DNA of 64,000 bases from Nitrospinaceae bacterium (GTDB lineage: Bacteria > Nitrospinota > Nitrospinia > Nitrospinales > Nitrospinaceae): positions 55,730-119,729 of the forward strand of contig JAJDBJ010000036.1 of the NCBI GenBank assembly GCA_029261395.1, given 5' to 3'. Within the stretch, counting starts at the first letter, position 1. Each line of letters opens with the position of its first letter. A program made the translations under genes and the position numbers. This document shows, in pieces, positions 7,698 through 15,807 of this stretch. The notes beneath the pieces were generated by a model that saw only the letters and a list, made by a program, of their open reading frames with translations, was not told the origin of the DNA and did no database searches.

Positions 7698-8840
7698 CTA
7701 ATTCAAATTTGTGTCAATGAAGACACGGACTTCGCTGACGTGCTCGATGGTTTGAAGATGTTCCTTCAGTTCCCTTATAACGGAATTGGCTTCATCAGGG
7801 TCGACTCCTTCTTTCATTTTAACAAACACTTCCAGCGTAGTTTTTCCGTGGTGGTAATGAACGCGCAGATGAGTTCGCTCCTGAATATCTTTCATTGAGG
7901 CGATTATTGGATCCACCTGTTTCTCCAGATAGCCTCGGTTCGCCCAGTAAATGGATTCAAACGCGTCGTCGTCTTCAGTATCGACGTGAACGAGAACCTC
8001 TTGAACGGTATCCATTGTGCGGATCAATTTGCGCCGTACGCCTTCCGCGATATGATGCCCCTCGGTGACCGACGCTTCATGGTCGACCAGAATATGGACG
8101 TCCATCAGCACGTCACCGCCGATCCGTCGTGTTCTTAAATTGTGTGTGTGAATTACTCCAGGCAAACTGTTGATCATGGTTGCGATGCGGCGGGTTTCCT
8201 CTTCACTCAAGGCCGTGTCCATGAGATCGCTCAGCCCGCGGAATGAAATGTCATAGCCCACTTTAATGATCATTATTGAAACCAAAATCGCCGCAATCGG
8301 GTCCATGATGGGATACCCCGCCATCGCCCCGCCGATACCGACCAATGCGGCGAGGGAGGAAAAGGCGTCTGAGCGATGGTGCCAGGCGTTTGCCACCAAC
8401 GACGGGCTGTTGGTCTCTTCCCCTACCGTCCGGGTGTAGCGAAACAGAATTTCCTTGGTTGCAATGGATACCACCGCCGCCAACGCCGCCGGGATGAGGG
8501 GAATGTTGAACACACCGGAGGAAATAATCTTCCAGGAATTGTAGGCCAAACCTAACCCAGCGACAATGATCACCGCGCCCACCAGAGTTGCGCCAATCGT
8601 CTCTGCCCGTCCGTGGCCGTAGGGATGGTTTTCGTCAGCGGGGAGTTGGCCGATCTTGTGCGTGAACAACACCACCACATCAGTTAATAAATCTGACAGG
8701 GAATGTATCCCGTCAGCAACCATCGCGGTGCTTCGTCCGACGATTCCGCCGGCGATCTTGAGCGCCGCCAGCAAAAGATTGGCCAGCGCGCCGAGCAGGA
8801 TGATTCGCGTTCCCGGATTTTTTTTAAGATCATTCAGCAT
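7698..8840 (-). CDS. Cation diffusion facilitator family transporter
   Basis: A 380-residue CDF-type efflux protein of the inner membrane, expected to export divalent metals (Zn, Fe, Co or Mn) by proton antiport. About six transmembrane helices occupy residues 10-210. Metal-site motifs are DGIHSLSD in TM2 and AWHHRSDAFSS in TM5. A cytoplasmic ferredoxin-like domain follows (MINSLPGVIHTHNLRTRRIGG, MDVHILVD), then a second, similar C-terminal extension ending VSEVRVFIDTN. That extension makes it longer than the ~300-residue FieF type. It lies between mutY and the ABM gene on the same strand. Metal specificity is uncertain. Confidence 0.92.
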   Translation of the reverse strand: MLNDLKKNPGTRIILLGALANLLLAALKIAGGIVGRSTAMVADGIHSLSDLLTDVVVLFTHKIGQLPADENHPYGHGRAETIGATLVGAVIIVAGLGLAYNSWKIISSGVFNIPLIPAALAAVVSIATKEILFRYTRTVGEETNSPSLVANAWHHRSDAFSSLAALVGIGGAMAGYPIMDPIAAILVSIMIIKVGYDISFRGLSDLMDTALSEEETRRIATMINSLPGVIHTHNLRTRRIGGDVLMDVHILVDHEASVTEGHHIAEGVRRKLIRTMDTVQEVLVHVDTEDDDAFESIYWANRGYLEKQVDPIIASMKDIQERTHLRVHYHHGKTTLEVFVKMKEGVDPDEANSVIRELKEHLQTIEHVSEVRVFIDTNLN

Positions 8841-8862
8841 CAGTTGACTTTTTTATACTCCT

Positions 8863-9951
8863 TTAGAATTTTCCACCATTGCTCAACAGACTCTTTACGA
8901 TTTTCGCATTGGCGGCTGGAAAGGTGTACTGGCTCAAATCTTCGTATTTGACCCATTTCCACTGCTCGCACTGGGTGGCGCGGATACGGCCCGATTTCCA
9001 GGGGCACCAGAACACATTCAGTGTAACCCGGAATTGCGTGTAGCTGTGCTTGATGGTCATCAGCTTTTTGGCGATACTGATGGGAATGCCCATCTCTTCT
9101 TTGATCTCACGCTTGAGGCACACTTCTTCCGTTTCATCCGGTTCGCGTTTGCCGCCAGGAAACTCCCAGAGACCGCCCATCAACCCACCATGAAGTCTCT
9201 GCTGGATATAGACTTTTCCGCCGCGGGTAATGACCGCCGCGCTCACTTCAATTTTTTTCGCTGAGGCTCGAACTTTCGGCGCGGGAAATTGATCGACAAC
9301 TCCCCTTTGTTGAGCTTCGCATCGCTTTTGCAATGGGCACACCCGGCAAAGCGGTTTTTTGGGCAGGCACACCGTTGCCCCCAACTCCATCATCGCCTGA
9401 TTGAAATCGCCCGGTCGTTTGCCCGGCACCAGTTCCGTCGAGGTTTCCCACAGCCGGTTCTCATGAACCGCCGGTACGCCGTTGCTCTGCATGACGAACA
9501 GGCGCGACAGCACCCGCTTGACGTTGCCGTCCAGTACCGGTACCTGCTGGTCGAAGGCGATACTCAAAATCGCTCCCGCCGTGTAGCGCCCGATTCCGGG
9601 CAGTTGAATGAGCGTGTCGTAAGTGTCCGGCACCTTGCCTTTGTATTCTTTGACGACGACTTTGGCGGCCTTGTGCAGGTTGCGGGCGCGTGAATAATAT
9701 CCAAGGCCTTCCCAGTGCTTGAGAACCGTTTCCTCCCGCGAACCGGCCAGCTTTTTCAGGGTCGGAAAGCTTCGCATCCAGCGTTCGAAATAGGGGATAA
9801 CGGTTTTAACCTGGGTCTGCTGGAGCATGATCTCAGATACCCAGATCGGATACGGGTCGCGGTTATCCCGCCACGGCATGTCACGTTGCTCACGGTCGAA
9901 CCATCCCAGCAATGATTTTTGGAGGTTTCGTTTTTCAGCGGTTGATTTCAT
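8863..9951 (-). CDS. mutY: A/G-specific adenine glycosylase MutY
   Basis: MutY excises adenine paired with 8-oxoguanine. The 362-residue protein begins at the ATG giving MKSTAEKRNLQ; upstream in-frame codons lack MutY-like sequence. The helix-hairpin-helix LIQLPGIGRYTAGAI is followed by the catalytic-Asp region (VPVLDGNVKRVLSR), and the [4Fe-4S] cluster ligands are spaced C-x6-C-x2-C-x5-C (CLPKKPLCRVCPLQKRC). The C-terminal Nudix-like domain keeps a full Nudix box from GGKREPDE to EEMGI, which recognises the 8-oxoG strand. It lies downstream of queE in the same orientation. Confidence 0.97.
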   Translation of the reverse strand: MKSTAEKRNLQKSLLGWFDREQRDMPWRDNRDPYPIWVSEIMLQQTQVKTVIPYFERWMRSFPTLKKLAGSREETVLKHWEGLGYYSRARNLHKAAKVVVKEYKGKVPDTYDTLIQLPGIGRYTAGAILSIAFDQQVPVLDGNVKRVLSRLFVMQSNGVPAVHENRLWETSTELVPGKRPGDFNQAMMELGATVCLPKKPLCRVCPLQKRCEAQQRGVVDQFPAPKVRASAKKIEVSAAVITRGGKVYIQQRLHGGLMGGLWEFPGGKREPDETEEVCLKREIKEEMGIPISIAKKLMTIKHSYTQFRVTLNVFWCPWKSGRIRATQCEQWKWVKYEDLSQYTFPAANAKIVKSLLSNGGKF

Positions 9952-9986
9952 GTTTAACAAGCGGAGGGTTGAGCAGTGAAAGAAAT

Positions 9987-10625
9987 TTATACGCCGATGG
10001 TGTCTTTGCCCCAAATAACCTTGTGGAGCTGGGTCTGCACCCGCACCGGCAGGTTGTCCTCCAGTACCCACGCCGCCAGCTCCTTGAGGTCGAGTCTGTC
10101 ATAAACCGGTGAAAAAAGTACCTTTGCTTTATTGGGAATATCATGTTGTCGGAGAATAGCCCGGCTCCACTCGTAGTCGGCGCGATCTGCCAGCACAAAC
10201 TTCACCTCGTCGTGCGGGTTCAGGTGATCCAGATTATCCCATAGATTCCTCGCGGCTTCGCCACTGCCGGGGCATTTGATGTCCAGAATTTTGGTCACCT
10301 GCTGAGGAACCTTGGCCACCGAAACCCCGCCGCCGGTTTCCACTAATACCTGATAATTTTTTGCGAGCAGGGCGTTCATGAGATCGTACACCTCTTCTTG
10401 TAACAGCGGTTCGCCGCCGGTGATCTCCACCAGCGGGACGCCGAGCGGCTCAATGGCACCCATGATGTCCTGCACGGATTTCGGTTTGCCCTCGTAAAAC
10501 GCGTATTCCGTGTCGCACCAGGTACAGCGGAGGTTGCACCCGGTCAGCCGGATGAACAGGCAAGGCAGGCCGGTAAAGGAGGATTCGCCCTGGATACTTT
10601 TAAAAATTTCGTTGACGGTTAACAT
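9987..10625 (-). CDS. queE: 7-carboxy-7-deazaguanine synthase QueE (radical SAM)
   Basis: QueE rearranges 6-carboxytetrahydropterin to 7-carboxy-7-deazaguanine in queuosine/preQ0 synthesis. The 212-residue protein has the radical SAM cluster motif CNLRCTWCDTEYAF (C-x3-C-x2-C) and the glycine-rich VEITGGEPLLQ. The N-terminal VNEIFKSIQGE is typical of QueE. The ATG was preferred over an in-frame TTG two codons upstream. Its partner queC lies elsewhere in the window (23.5-24.2 kb); queD and folE-type genes are not here. mutY follows 35 bases downstream. Confidence 0.95.
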   Translation of the reverse strand: MLTVNEIFKSIQGESSFTGLPCLFIRLTGCNLRCTWCDTEYAFYEGKPKSVQDIMGAIEPLGVPLVEITGGEPLLQEEVYDLMNALLAKNYQVLVETGGGVSVAKVPQQVTKILDIKCPGSGEAARNLWDNLDHLNPHDEVKFVLADRADYEWSRAILRQHDIPNKAKVLFSPVYDRLDLKELAAWVLEDNLPVRVQTQLHKVIWGKDTIGV

Positions 10626-10684
10626 ACCCAAATTTTACACCAACCGAGCCATAGGATCACCCTCAAATGGCCTCCTACCCGGAG

Positions 10685-10746
10685 CCAGCGTGACGCTGGA
10701 CCCAATTTAGCTGGGGTGGTAGTTCGCCGCGCCAGCATTACGTTGG
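10685..10746. repeat. Pair of REP-like 15-bp palindromes
   Basis: Two near-identical palindromes, CCAGCGTGACGCTGG (10685-10699) and CCAGCATTACGTTGG (10732-10746), differ at three positions and can each form a 6-bp stem with a 3-nt loop (the second with a G-U pair). They lie in the 250-bp divergent spacer between queE and the dehydrogenase gene. The layout resembles REP/BIME-type intergenic repeats. Confidence 0.6.
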
Positions 10747-10875
10747 CCGGAAGCCATAAATCCCTGAAATCAGCCTGTTTTAGTGATTCAGGTAGAACTG
10801 TAAGGGAAATTTATTTATCATGTGGCCTTGCCTCTATGGACCGTCGAGGTTCTTTAATAAGGAAAGTGAGTTGAA

Positions 10876-11853
10876 ATGAAACCAATAGTGACCGTGACCC
10901 ATAATTTCCCGGAACTGGCCCTTAAAAAATTGAGGAGCCGCGCCGAGGTGTTTTACAACGATTCAGGGAGTTCCCTGAGTCCTGCCGAATTGATCGACCG
11001 TGTCGGGAAAAGCCAGGCACTCGTCAGTTACCTGACCGACAAGATCGACGCCGCTGTCATCGACGCAGGCGGTGAGCATCTAAAAATTATTGCCAATTAC
11101 GGAGCGGGGTTCAACAACATCGACTTTGCCCATGCCCAAAAGAAAAATATCTGGGTGAGCAATACTCCCGGCGTCCTGCACGAGACCACCGCCGATCTCA
11201 CCTGGGCGATGCTATTGGGCATCGCGCGGCGCATTGTCGAGTCGGACCGCTTCACCCGCGAAGGAAAATTTCACGGCTGGCAGGGTGATATGTTTTTGGG
11301 TGGCGATGTGTACGGCAAAACTCTTGGCGTGATCGGGTGCGGTGAAATCGGTAAAGCGGTCGCCCGGCGGGCCCTCGGGTTCGATATGCAGGTGTTGTAT
11401 CATCAAAGAACGCGCCTGCCGGAAGCGGAAGAAAAAAAGCTCAATGCCCGCTTCGTTTCACTCGACGAGTTGCTGAACGAATCCGATTTCGTTACCCTGC
11501 ATGTCCCGTTGACCGATAAGACGAAGCACATGATCGGGCGGGACCAACTGGCAATGATGAAACCGACCGCCTATCTCATCCACGCCGCGCGGGGTAAGGT
11601 GGTCGATGACCAGGCGCTGGTGGCCGCGTTGAAGCGGAAACAAATCGCCGGGGCGGCGCTCGATGTGTTTGAAAACGAGCCGGCTTTGACCGACGGTATG
11701 ACCGATCTGGACAACCTCATCGTACTCCCACATATTGGTAGCGCTTCGGTAGCCACCCGCGATACCATGGCTTTGTTGGTGGTCGACAACGTGTTCGACG
11801 CATTGGACGGCAAAACGCCGCGGACGCTTATCCCCAACTGGCCGGGTAAGTAA
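10876..11853 (+). CDS. D-2-hydroxyacid dehydrogenase (NAD(P)-dependent)
   Basis: A 325-residue member of the D-isomer-specific 2-hydroxyacid dehydrogenase family (glyoxylate/hydroxypyruvate reductase-like). The nucleotide-binding Rossmann motif is GVIGCGEIGKAVARRA. Family catalytic elements follow: ...LIHAARGKVVDDQAL with the Arg, DVFENEP with the Glu, and LPHIGSAS with the His. The N-terminal substrate-binding half carries IIANYGAGFNNID. Substrate is not predictable; glyoxylate, hydroxypyruvate or a branched 2-oxoacid are possible. An AAGGA lies about 12 bases before the ATG, a rather long spacing. Confidence 0.9.
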   Translation: MKPIVTVTHNFPELALKKLRSRAEVFYNDSGSSLSPAELIDRVGKSQALVSYLTDKIDAAVIDAGGEHLKIIANYGAGFNNIDFAHAQKKNIWVSNTPGVLHETTADLTWAMLLGIARRIVESDRFTREGKFHGWQGDMFLGGDVYGKTLGVIGCGEIGKAVARRALGFDMQVLYHQRTRLPEAEEKKLNARFVSLDELLNESDFVTLHVPLTDKTKHMIGRDQLAMMKPTAYLIHAARGKVVDDQALVAALKRKQIAGAALDVFENEPALTDGMTDLDNLIVLPHIGSASVATRDTMALLVVDNVFDALDGKTPRTLIPNWPGK

Positions 11854-11866
11854 TGATCTAAAAATC

Positions 11867-11883
11867 TGACAGGATAACAGGAT
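11867..11883. repeat. 17-bp dispersed repeat, copy 1
   Basis: TGACAGGATAACAGGAT occurs here and again, identical, at 43940-43956. This copy spans the start codon of the following exported-protein gene. Confidence 0.55.
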
Positions 11884-12760
11884 GAACAGGATTTCTAATA
11901 TATTCGTACTTTTGACTCTAATCTTCTTATGGCCCGGCGTGGTTCAGGCGGAAACGAAAAAGGAATATCCGTTCTGGCAGTTGGTGGCGAAAAGTGTTTT
12001 GATCGTCGAGGGCACGCTGGATGTGCCGGTCGCGGCCATCCAGAAAGCGGGGCAGAGCGGCGACCATGAATATTTACAAGTCAAGGTTGCGGTAAGCAAA
12101 ACCCTCAAGGGCAAACCGGAGTCACAGGAACTCAGTTTTCGTTACTACACGGATACCGAACAATACGGCGGCGTGTCCCGGAAGAAAATTATTCCGCTCA
12201 ACGGAAAATCGGCGATTGTATTCCTCCAGAATGTAAGAGAAAAATATTATCTGGCGGCTTATGTGCCGACGACGTTGCAGTCCGCCACCGCGATGCTGGC
12301 TGACCGCGTTCAAAAGGAAGCCGTGGCCCAGGAAAAGTTGATCGAGGAGAGTGACCGCTATGCCACCGGGCACGTTTTGCCGAAGGAGACGGAAGTGCAG
12401 AGTCTGGTGGAGCTGATGGTGGACAAGCAGACCGATCCCGGTACGGCGCAGGCGGTGTATGAGGCGGTGATCGCTCTGGGCAAAGAGGCGGTGCCCACGA
12501 TCATCAAGTACATGGACGACCGGCGCAAACTGAACATCCCCAAAATCACGCTGAAGCCCTGGTGGCCCGACGCGCATGAAGGCCTTGTGCACTACGGTCC
12601 GGAAATGGTGACCGATGTGCTATCCGTCGCGTTGATGGCTCTCACCAATGAAGACCTGTCCGCCATCTATAACGGCGGCACCGAGCTGGAACGCCAGCAA
12701 GCCGTGCGCATCTGGAAAATCTACGAACGCCGAACCTACGGCAAGCCGGTCACACGTTAA
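11882..12760 (+). CDS. Exported protein of unknown function
   Basis: A 292-residue protein with an N-terminal signal peptide (NIFVLLTLIFLWPGVVQAE). The next ~110 residues look like a beta-rich domain (LIVEGTLDVPV, YLQVKVAVSKTLKGKP, AIVFLQNVREKYYL). The C-terminal ~130 residues are helical, with a HEAT-like turn (AVYEAVIALGKEAVPTIIKYM). I recognise no named family or catalytic motif. The 3' end overlaps the convergent ychF gene by 11 bases. The start codon lies inside a dispersed 17-bp repeat, so the true start could be later. Confidence 0.75.
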   Translation: MNRISNIFVLLTLIFLWPGVVQAETKKEYPFWQLVAKSVLIVEGTLDVPVAAIQKAGQSGDHEYLQVKVAVSKTLKGKPESQELSFRYYTDTEQYGGVSRKKIIPLNGKSAIVFLQNVREKYYLAAYVPTTLQSATAMLADRVQKEAVAQEKLIEESDRYATGHVLPKETEVQSLVELMVDKQTDPGTAQAVYEAVIALGKEAVPTIIKYMDDRRKLNIPKITLKPWWPDAHEGLVHYGPEMVTDVLSVALMALTNEDLSAIYNGGTELERQQAVRIWKIYERRTYGKPVTR

Positions 12761-13847
12761 ACCGGAAGTGCATGATGTCACCGTCTTTCACCACGTAGTC
12801 TTTACCTTCCAGCCTTAGTTTGCCGGCTTCTTTCACCGCGCTTTCGGATTTGTACTGCACCAGATCGTCGAAGTGATAGACCTCGGCGCGGATGAACCCC
12901 TTTTCGAAATCGGTATGAATTTTTCCTGCCGCCTGGGGTGCCTTGGAATTCTGGTGGATGGTCCACGCGCGGTTTTCCTTTTCGCCGACGGTGAAGAAGG
13001 TGCATAGATCTAGAAGCCGGTAGCCTTCGTGGATCATGCGGTCGAGGCCGGTTTCCTCCAGCCCCAGTTCTTCGAGAAACGCCTGCCGCTCTTCCGGGTC
13101 TTCGATTTCCATGATCTCGTTTTCGATTTTGCCGACCAGCACGACGACTCCTGCGCCTTCATCCCTGGCATGTTTGCGGACGGCTTGCACATGGACATTG
13201 TCGCCCTGCTCGGGATCGGCGATGTTGCAGACGTAGAGTACCGGCTTCGCGGTCAACAGGTTCAAAGAACTCATGAACTTCTGTTCACCGGGGGTTTCAA
13301 GCGAGACGGTGCGTGCCGGACAGTTCTGGTTCAGAGCTTCCAACAGTTGAGTGAGTACGCCGACCTGCATGCGGGCGTCCTTGTCACCGCTTCGTGCCAG
13401 TTTATCCAGCTTTAGTTTGCGTTTCTCCATGGCTTCCATGTCCGAGATCATCAATTCAGTGTTGATGATTTCTATATCTTCATGCGCGTCCACTCGATTT
13501 TGAACGTGCGGAATGTTGTCGTCGTCGAAACAGCGCACGACATGGGCGATGGCGTCGACTTCGCGGATGTTGCCCAGGAACTGATTGCCCAGGCCCTCAC
13601 CCTTGGAAGCGCCTTTCACCAAACCGGCGATATCCACGAACTGCATGGTGGTCGGCACCTTCTTCTTGGCCGGAACCAATTGGACGATGGTTTCCATCCG
13701 AGGATCGGGCACGTCGACCACGCCGACGTTGGGATCGATGGTCGTGAAGGCATAGTTGGCCGATTCCGCTCCGGCGGAGGTGAGTGCGTTGAAGATGGTT
13801 GATTTGCCGACGTTGGGCAGGCCAACGAGGCCGCATGTAAAACCCAT
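12750..13847 (-). CDS. ychF: Redox-regulated P-loop NTPase YchF (Obg family)
   Basis: A 365-residue YchF/OLA1 homologue, a ribosome-associated ATPase of the Obg-HflX superfamily. G1 is [15 protein letters not shown] and G3 is [17 protein letters not shown]. The central coiled-coil insertion and the C-terminal TGS domain ([33 protein letters not shown]) are complete. In YchF the usual G4 NKxD is replaced by NxxE, which favours ATP over GTP. Here it is NIAD (residues 208-211), so the last position is Asp. It lies 21 bases downstream of the transporter gene on the same strand. Confidence 0.97.
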   Translation of the reverse strand: MGFTCGLVGLPNVGKSTIFNALTSAGAESANYAFTTIDPNVGVVDVPDPRMETIVQLVPAKKKVPTTMQFVDIAGLVKGASKGEGLGNQFLGNIREVDAIAHVVRCFDDDNIPHVQNRVDAHEDIEIINTELMISDMEAMEKRKLKLDKLARSGDKDARMQVGVLTQLLEALNQNCPARTVSLETPGEQKFMSSLNLLTAKPVLYVCNIADPEQGDNVHVQAVRKHARDEGAGVVVLVGKIENEIMEIEDPEERQAFLEELGLEETGLDRMIHEGYRLLDLCTFFTVGEKENRAWTIHQNSKAPQAAGKIHTDFEKGFIRAEVYHFDDLVQYKSESAVKEAGKLRLEGKDYVVKDGDIMHFRFNV

Positions 13848-13868
13848 GTAATTCCTTTCTCTAGTGAA

Positions 13869-15284
13869 TCATTGATACGAGTGGTGCCGATTTTTAAAGG
13901 ATTGCAGAAACAGCAGGGACAATAATACCAGAAAGGCGTAGGCACCGAGACATTGAAAAAAGGTGGAGGCGCTCACCATGCTGAACAGGGTCAGAAAAAA
14001 CACTGCGCCGACGTTGCCATAGGCCCCCACCACCCCGGCCAGTTTGCCGGTGAGATCCTTGCGGATCAGCGGCACCATGGCGAAGCAGGCACCGTTTCCC
14101 GCCTGGACCATCAATGAGCAAAATACCGCCAGGCCGATGACGCTTGCGAGTGACCATTGCGAGTTGATCTCTCCCATGAATGCATATCCGATGGATGCCC
14201 CCAGCACCAGCAAGAACAGAATCCGCCGCCTTCCCAGTTTGTCGGAGAGCCATCCGCCGCTGGGACGCGTGACCAGGTTGAAAAAGGCCACACACGATCC
14301 CAAAATACCCGCCGTGGTGACCGTCAGTTGGAACGTGTTCTCCAGGAATTGTGGAAACATGGAGACCACCGCCAGTTCCGAACCGAAGGTGAGCGCATAG
14401 ACAAGGCTGAGAATGGCAATCTGGCTGAACGCGTATTTTCTTTCTTCGGGAATTCCGTTGGTGACGCGGGGCAAATTAACCTTGATACAGCGAAGCGCGT
14501 TGATAATGAACAACCCGACGATCACGGTCCACAGCAGGGCTTCCATCCATTCTCCCCCTGGAAATGAAGGAGAAGACGCCAGCTTCCAGACCAGCAAACC
14601 GATGGCCGTGTACAGGGGGATCATCAAGAGGATTTGCAGGACGAGATCTTTTTTGGAGGTGACTTCGATGGTGTTTTCCAGGCTGACGGGAAACTCCTCG
14701 GCGCGTCCCGGTACTTCGCGCGCCCAGCGGTGATACACCCCCGCCCACACCAGGCACAGGAAGCCGGAGAAAGCCGTGGCCACACGCCATCCCAATTCCT
14801 GCGAAAACAGGGCCGCGATTGGAGGCAGGGCAAACAAGGCCGCCGCCGCTCCGAAATTCCCCCAGCCGGCATAGATGCCCTGAGCGGTGCCCATGCGGTT
14901 TTGGGGAAACCATTCGGCGATCATTTTAATCCCGACGACGAACCCGGCGCCGGCGCATCCCATGAGCAGGCGGGAGATCAAAAATTCTCCGAAGCTGGTT
15001 GCCAGTGAAAAATAGAGGGAGACGGCGCCTGTAAATATCAGAAGGCCGGTGAAGATTTTCCGGGGGCCGTGCTGGTCGACCAGAGAACCGATCACGATGC
15101 GCGCTGGAATGGTCAGCGCCACGTTGCAGATCATCAACAGTTTGATTTGGTCGGAGGTCAGCCCTGCCACTGCCTGCAGAGTGGTGTTGAACGGCGCCAT
15201 GTTGAACCAGGACACAAAGGTCAGGAAAAAAGCGATCCAGGTTAAATGCAGGATCGTTTGCTGGTCCCGGTTGAATTCAAACAT
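13869..15284 (-). CDS. NarK/NNP-family nitrate/nitrite transporter (MFS)
   Basis: A 471-residue major facilitator protein with about 12 transmembrane helices. The paired nitrate signatures of the NNP family are visible: GIYAGWGNFGAAAALF in the N-terminal half and AGVVGAYGNVGAVFF in the C-terminal half. The MFS loop motif is also present (SLVDQHGPRK). It should move nitrate and/or nitrite across the inner membrane, fitting either assimilation or a nitrite-oxidising lifestyle. Direction and substrate cannot be decided here. No nitrate or nitrite oxidoreductase subunits are in the window. Confidence 0.9.
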   Translation of the reverse strand: MFEFNRDQQTILHLTWIAFFLTFVSWFNMAPFNTTLQAVAGLTSDQIKLLMICNVALTIPARIVIGSLVDQHGPRKIFTGLLIFTGAVSLYFSLATSFGEFLISRLLMGCAGAGFVVGIKMIAEWFPQNRMGTAQGIYAGWGNFGAAAALFALPPIAALFSQELGWRVATAFSGFLCLVWAGVYHRWAREVPGRAEEFPVSLENTIEVTSKKDLVLQILLMIPLYTAIGLLVWKLASSPSFPGGEWMEALLWTVIVGLFIINALRCIKVNLPRVTNGIPEERKYAFSQIAILSLVYALTFGSELAVVSMFPQFLENTFQLTVTTAGILGSCVAFFNLVTRPSGGWLSDKLGRRRILFLLVLGASIGYAFMGEINSQWSLASVIGLAVFCSLMVQAGNGACFAMVPLIRKDLTGKLAGVVGAYGNVGAVFFLTLFSMVSASTFFQCLGAYAFLVLLSLLFLQSFKNRHHSYQ

Positions 15285-15306
15285 CTAGTAGTGAATTTCG
15301 GTGTGC

Positions 15307-15621
15307 TTAAAGAGCAGGTTCGTTGGTCATGATCGAATGATTTCGAACCACACCGTTATCATCGAACTCCACGATCAGGCTTTTGGAGGTATCATCCCCT
15401 ATGGCCTTCCATTTGTTTTTTTCATAAATCCAAATGGGATGGCTGTTCTGGACACCGACTTTGAACGGTTCTCCAAACATGAGGGCAATGTCCTCCCGGG
15501 TGGTTTTACCGTTTTCAATGGTCTTGGCTTGATCCATATCAAAATCCTTGCCAACGGTTCCACACCCAAGGGTCCAGGAAAAACAAAGGAACAATACTCC
15601 GAGGATCAGTAATGGTCTCAT
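15307..15621 (-). CDS. BamE/SmpA-like small lipoprotein
   Basis: A 104-residue lipoprotein: the signal peptide MRPLLILGVLFLCFSWTLGC ends in the lipobox TLGC. The mature part has the helix-helix-strand pattern of SmpA/OmlA (BamE-like) domains: NGKTTREDIALMFGEPF followed by beta strands (WIYEKNKW, SLIVEFDDNGVV). AGGAGAT precedes the ATG. BamE is an outer-membrane assembly accessory, but many unrelated lipoproteins share this fold, so the function stays open. It sits upstream of the NNP transporter on the same strand. Confidence 0.75.
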   Translation of the reverse strand: MRPLLILGVLFLCFSWTLGCGTVGKDFDMDQAKTIENGKTTREDIALMFGEPFKVGVQNSHPIWIYEKNKWKAIGDDTSKSLIVEFDDNGVVRNHSIMTNEPAL

Positions 15622-15807
15622 GGTAATGATCTCCTAATGATTAACTGCATGCCGCGTCCGATGAGGGACGGACAATAGAATTAAATAGAAACATGAAAAT
15701 GCGGAATCTTCGGCGGTGCTTGATATGCTGTGAATAACCGGATTCTATCACGGGAGCGGCCAACTCCAAACCTCAAGTTGGTGAACGGAATGATTTTCTC
15801 GGGGGGA

